Assembly (NCBI GenBank): GCA_964532655.1
Contig: CAZHMZ010000001.1
Span: forward strand, 1-64,000
DNA: 64,000 nucleotides
Source: JAJFTV01 sp964532655
GTDB taxonomy: Bacteria > Chloroflexota > Anaerolineae > Anaerolineales > Anaerolineaceae
Direction: 5' to 3'
Position numbers and translations under genes: made by a program. The notes beneath the pieces are model-generated. The model was given only the letters and a program-made list of their open reading frames with translations, did no database searches and was not told where the DNA came from. Of the stretch, positions 61,344 through 64,000 are shown one piece after another (positions within the stretch are counted from its first letter, which is position 1; each line of letters starts with the position of its first letter).

Positions 61344-62012
61344 TTACCCTCCGGGTCGGTTTCGCCGCACAAATCCCTCCTGCCAGGCGTACACGGCTGC
61401 CTGAGTGCGGTCGGCCAGGTGCAGCTTGCTCAAAATGTTGGTGATGTGGGTTTTAACAGTCTTTTCGCTGATGGAAAGCACATCCGCGATTTCACGGTTA
61501 TTTTTTCCGGCAGCCACCTGTCTGAGCACATCCATTTCACGCTCGGTCAGCTCTTGAAAGGGATTCACATCCTGCTGCCGGGCGCCGCTGATTTCTTTTA
61601 CCATGCGGGCCGCCACACGCGGGTTTAGCACCGCTTCACCGGCGCGCGCCCGCCGGATGGTCTCGGCCAGATCGTCAGGGTCGATATCCTTCAGCACATA
61701 TGAAAGCGCCCCGGCGCGAATGGCCGGGAAGATATGCTCGTCCTCGTGAAAGGAGGTCAGCACAATCACCTGGGTGGAGGGGCTGATCTTCTTCAACTGG
61801 CGGGTGGCCTCCACGCCGTCCATCTCGGGCATCAGCAAATCCATCAGCACCACGTCCGGGGCCAGATCGCCCACCAGGCGTAACGCTTCCACGCCGTTGC
61901 CAGCTTCCCCAACCACCTCAATGTCGGGCAGGGTTTCGATGTATGCCCTCAGGCCCATACGCACCATGTTGTGATCATCCACCAGCAGCACACTGATTTT
62001 TTCTGTTTCCAT
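61344..62012 (-). CDS. NarL/LuxR-type response regulator
   Basis: A 222-residue two-component regulator: receiver with VDDHNMVRMGL, phospho-Asp in VVLMDLLMPEMDG, LTSFHED and the Lys in YVLKDIDP; the C-terminal LuxR HTH runs from LTEREMDVLRQVAAGKNNREIA to VKTHITNILSKLHL. The ATG at 62012 starts seven bases after the kinase stop, so the two are one operon (kinase first). Similar to LiaR/DegU-type regulators. Targets unknown. Confidence 0.93.
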   Translation of the reverse strand: METEKISVLLVDDHNMVRMGLRAYIETLPDIEVVGEAGNGVEALRLVGDLAPDVVLMDLLMPEMDGVEATRQLKKISPSTQVIVLTSFHEDEHIFPAIRAGALSYVLKDIDPDDLAETIRRARAGEAVLNPRVAARMVKEISGARQQDVNPFQELTEREMDVLRQVAAGKNNREIADVLSISEKTVKTHITNILSKLHLADRTQAAVYAWQEGFVRRNRPGG

Positions 62013-62019
62013 GCAACCG

Positions 62020-63501
62020 TTATCCTTTTTTGAGGATGGGCAGAGAGACCACCACCCGTGTACCCTCATCCGTTTGTGACTTAATCTCCAGTTTACCGCC
62101 CAATTCCCTCACGCGTTCTTGCATGCTTTCCAGACCAAAACCGCGCCCGGCCACCTGCTGCGGATCGAATCCGATCCCGTTATCATCCACCTCCAGCCGC
62201 ACGTGCGTCACCGTGAAATCAAGCAAAATATTAACGGCTGTGGCACGGCTGTGGCGGGCCACATTGGAAAGCGCCTCTTGGGTGACGCGGAAGAGCGCCT
62301 GTTCCACCGCCAGCGGTAAACGCCTTTCGCTGTTTGAGGTGAAGTTCACCGGGATGCGGGTATGCTGGTACCATGAGGCGGCGTACGCCTGCAGCGCTCC
62401 CTGCAGCCCCTGCGTCTCAAGCTCAGCCGGGCGGAGTTCGGTGATCAGCAGGTTGAGTTCCTGCTGCGACGTGCGGATTAATCCCTCGGCATCCTGCAGA
62501 TGCTTCTCCGCTTCGGCGGGGTTGTTGGCCAGCAGGTTGCGAGCCGCACGGATCTGCATGTACGTGGCAAAACTCTGCTGTTTGACTGTATCATGCAGGT
62601 CGCGAGCCAGACGGTTGCGTTCTTCCATCACCCCCAGCTCCTGCTGGGCATGCAACAGATCCTGGATGCGTTCGGCCATGTGACGCATGCGTGTGGACAG
62701 TACGCCAATCTCATCCCGCGACCGATCTTCCTGCAATGTAACAAAATTTCCGTCACTCCATTCATCGGCCGCGCGGGCCAGGCGGGTGAGACGTCTGGTA
62801 AGTCCGCGCGAGGCGACAAAACCAAACAGAGCGCCAAACGGCGCTACCAGCACCAGCAAGAACAGACCCGTGCCCACGATGGCGCCCAGATAAACCGCCA
62901 GCGCGCTCAGCAAAACCGGCGACACCGGTTCCACGGTCACCAGGATCACCCCCACCACTTTGGATTTTACGTCCTCTTTGAAAATGGGCACTGCCAGACG
63001 CGTCCTGCCATGCTCGATTTTGACAGAAAGGCGGATTGAATCGATCTCGCCGTCCAGTGACCGGTTCAGAATGGCTCGCAGCGCATCGTCATCCACGGGG
63101 TATGCGCGCCCCACTAGATTTTCATCCGTCGCGGGCGACTGGGCAATCACCTTGAGTTTGGGGTCCAGCACCAGCAGCGTGCTGCCGGGGGTGATGGCCG
63201 CGGCTGGGCTGTCAAAAGCGTTCATGGCAGGCTGGCTGGCGTAGCCTGATTCCCATGTGCCATCCAGCCACTTCTGCAGCCCGGTCAGATCTTCACGGCC
63301 GGGCTGCAAATATTCACTGGCGCGCGGATACAGCACATACATCACATCGTCGAGATATTGCCGTTGATCGGTCTTGTTGAGCACTGAAAATCCCAGGAAC
63401 AACATCAACACCATGGCTTCCAGCGCCATCATGGCCAGCACCGTCACCAGCGTGTAGGTGAGGATCAACTTTCCGCGCAAACCGCCAAAAATGAACTTCA
63501 T
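62020..63501 (-). CDS. NarX-like sensor histidine kinase
   Basis: A 493-residue membrane kinase. Two helices (about 10-40 and 200-235) enclose an extracytoplasmic sensor region with ITPGSTLLVLDPKLKVIAQSP; a HAMP-like segment (RLTRLARAADEWSDGNF) follows, then HisKA_3 EERNRLARDLHDTVKQQSFATY with the phospho-His, and HATPase (LSNVARHSRAT, VDDNGIGFDP, GFGLESMQERV). The ATG at 63501 lies just downstream of GAGAG. It probably phosphorylates the regulator at 61344. Confidence 0.92.
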   Translation of the reverse strand: MKFIFGGLRGKLILTYTLVTVLAMMALEAMVLMLFLGFSVLNKTDQRQYLDDVMYVLYPRASEYLQPGREDLTGLQKWLDGTWESGYASQPAMNAFDSPAAAITPGSTLLVLDPKLKVIAQSPATDENLVGRAYPVDDDALRAILNRSLDGEIDSIRLSVKIEHGRTRLAVPIFKEDVKSKVVGVILVTVEPVSPVLLSALAVYLGAIVGTGLFLLVLVAPFGALFGFVASRGLTRRLTRLARAADEWSDGNFVTLQEDRSRDEIGVLSTRMRHMAERIQDLLHAQQELGVMEERNRLARDLHDTVKQQSFATYMQIRAARNLLANNPAEAEKHLQDAEGLIRTSQQELNLLITELRPAELETQGLQGALQAYAASWYQHTRIPVNFTSNSERRLPLAVEQALFRVTQEALSNVARHSRATAVNILLDFTVTHVRLEVDDNGIGFDPQQVAGRGFGLESMQERVRELGGKLEIKSQTDEGTRVVVSLPILKKG

Positions 63502-63512
63502 CTCTCTTTCGC

Positions 63513-64000
63513 CTATTCCCGATCGCTCAGTACAACCACCGCCGGCACGCGCACGGATTTCCACGCCACGGCCAGGATGGATGCCAGGGTCAACCCCAGA
63601 CACAACAACCCCACTGCCGCGGCTGCCTCCGGTGTGAGCACCATCAGCGAACCCATCACATCATTTTGCGCACTCATAATCATGAGGAATAATTTGACCA
63701 CAACCAGACCCGTCCCGGCCGCCAGCAGGGCAATCAACGCATATTCTACCATCAACGATCCAAGGATATGTCTGAACGAGTACCCCATGGCCTTCAGCAC
63801 GCCGATTTCAAAACGGCGGTCATGCACACTCAGGCTGACCGAGTTGGCCATCAGCAGCATGCCGGCCAGAAAAGCCAGGCTCGCCATACTGACGGCAAAC
63901 AGGAACAGGTTGCGGTACGAGTTGGAGAACCGTGCCGCGTATGCCACCAGGTTGATCACCGTGGCCTGCTTGAGTGTTTTCCCCAGATCACGCGCTGATG
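63513..64000 (-). CDS. FtsX-like ABC transporter permease, 5' end outside the window
   Basis: About 162 residues of the C-terminal part of an FtsX/MacB-type permease: the helix around FLFAVSMASLAFLAGMLLMAN, DRRFEIGVLKAMGYSFRHIL (the conserved cytoplasmic segment with Arg-Glu-Gly/Lys-Ala-Met-Gly), two more helices and a short end PAVVVLSDRE. The frame stays open to position 64000, so the protein starts to the right. It precedes the sensor kinase by 11 bases, as in export systems with a dedicated two-component pair. Confidence 0.85.
   Translation of the reverse strand, partial: SARDLGKTLKQATVINLVAYAARFSNSYRNLFLFAVSMASLAFLAGMLLMANSVSLSVHDRRFEIGVLKAMGYSFRHILGSLMVEYALIALLAAGTGLVVVKLFLMIMSAQNDVMGSLMVLTPEAAAAVGLLCLGLTLASILAVAWKSVRVPAVVVLSDRE

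Noticed and set aside
1..64000. tRNA, rRNA, CRISPR, prophage or complete insertion sequence
   Set aside because: No T-loop words in a cloverleaf context, no rRNA stretches, no regular direct repeats with spacers, and no transposase or phage structural genes were found.

Overview
The window is 64 kb of a draft bacterial scaffold with four 100-base N runs (31571-31670, 37679-37778, 40310-40409, 44476-44575). Gene content fits a Chloroflexota (Anaerolineae-like) genome: menaquinone genes, many lipoproteins with Ser/Thr/Pro-rich linkers, several TadE/TadG-like surface proteins, a membrane-anchored LuxR regulator and many palindromic intergenic repeats. The assignment is inference from gene content. 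No rRNA, tRNA, CRISPR array, phage or complete insertion sequence was seen.

Layout. 1-1.4 kb: an OmpR-type response regulator with two copies of a covarying RNA element on the minus strand, each with its own promoter and intrinsic terminator. 1.5-5.1 kb: a MATE/ANKH-like transporter, menA, an orphan MazF-like toxin and menG. 5.2-8.2 kb: a peptidoglycan-recycling operon (anmK, murQ, BadF-type sugar kinase). 8.5-12.4 kb: an operon of a 570-aa protein with a phosphorylase-like C-terminus, a diverged RelA/SpoT homologue and a 79-aa protein. 13-19.3 kb: three TadG-like and two TadE-like proteins. 19.7-28 kb: cupin, three GNAT enzymes, two zinc-ribbon membrane paralogues, a GT-C-like membrane protein, a CNNM/CorC protein and a lipoprotein. 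28-31.5 kb: repeat-rich spacer, then a znuA-znuC-znuB metal importer.

31.7-37.7 kb: a 1637-aa double-length UvrA-like protein overlapping a toroid (prenyltransferase/cyclase fold) gene. 37.8-45.4 kb: a Gfo/Idh/MocA oxidoreductase and a signalling cluster (REC-GAF-GGDEF, REC-PAS kinase, multi-PAS kinase, Rcp1-like regulator) broken by gaps. 46-53.2 kb: DEAD-box helicase with a long structured leader, class C beta-lactamase-like lipoprotein, three tandem Hsp20 genes, RNHCP protein and rsgA. 53.2-58.2 kb: a candidate leader peptide with terminator, a 7TM-PAS-GGDEF protein, two short-chain dehydrogenases and the membrane LuxR protein. 58.3-60 kb: an orphan RHS toxin tip with a double-CxxC immunity candidate, flanked by RHS-core fragments. 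60-64 kb: membrane protein, NTF2-like protein, a NarL/NarX-type two-component pair and the end of an FtsX-like permease.

The items most worth following up are the duplicated terminator-coupled RNA element, the fused UvrA pseudo-dimer with complementary domain losses, the phosphorylase-like/RSH-like gene pair and the orphan RHS toxin-immunity cassette.
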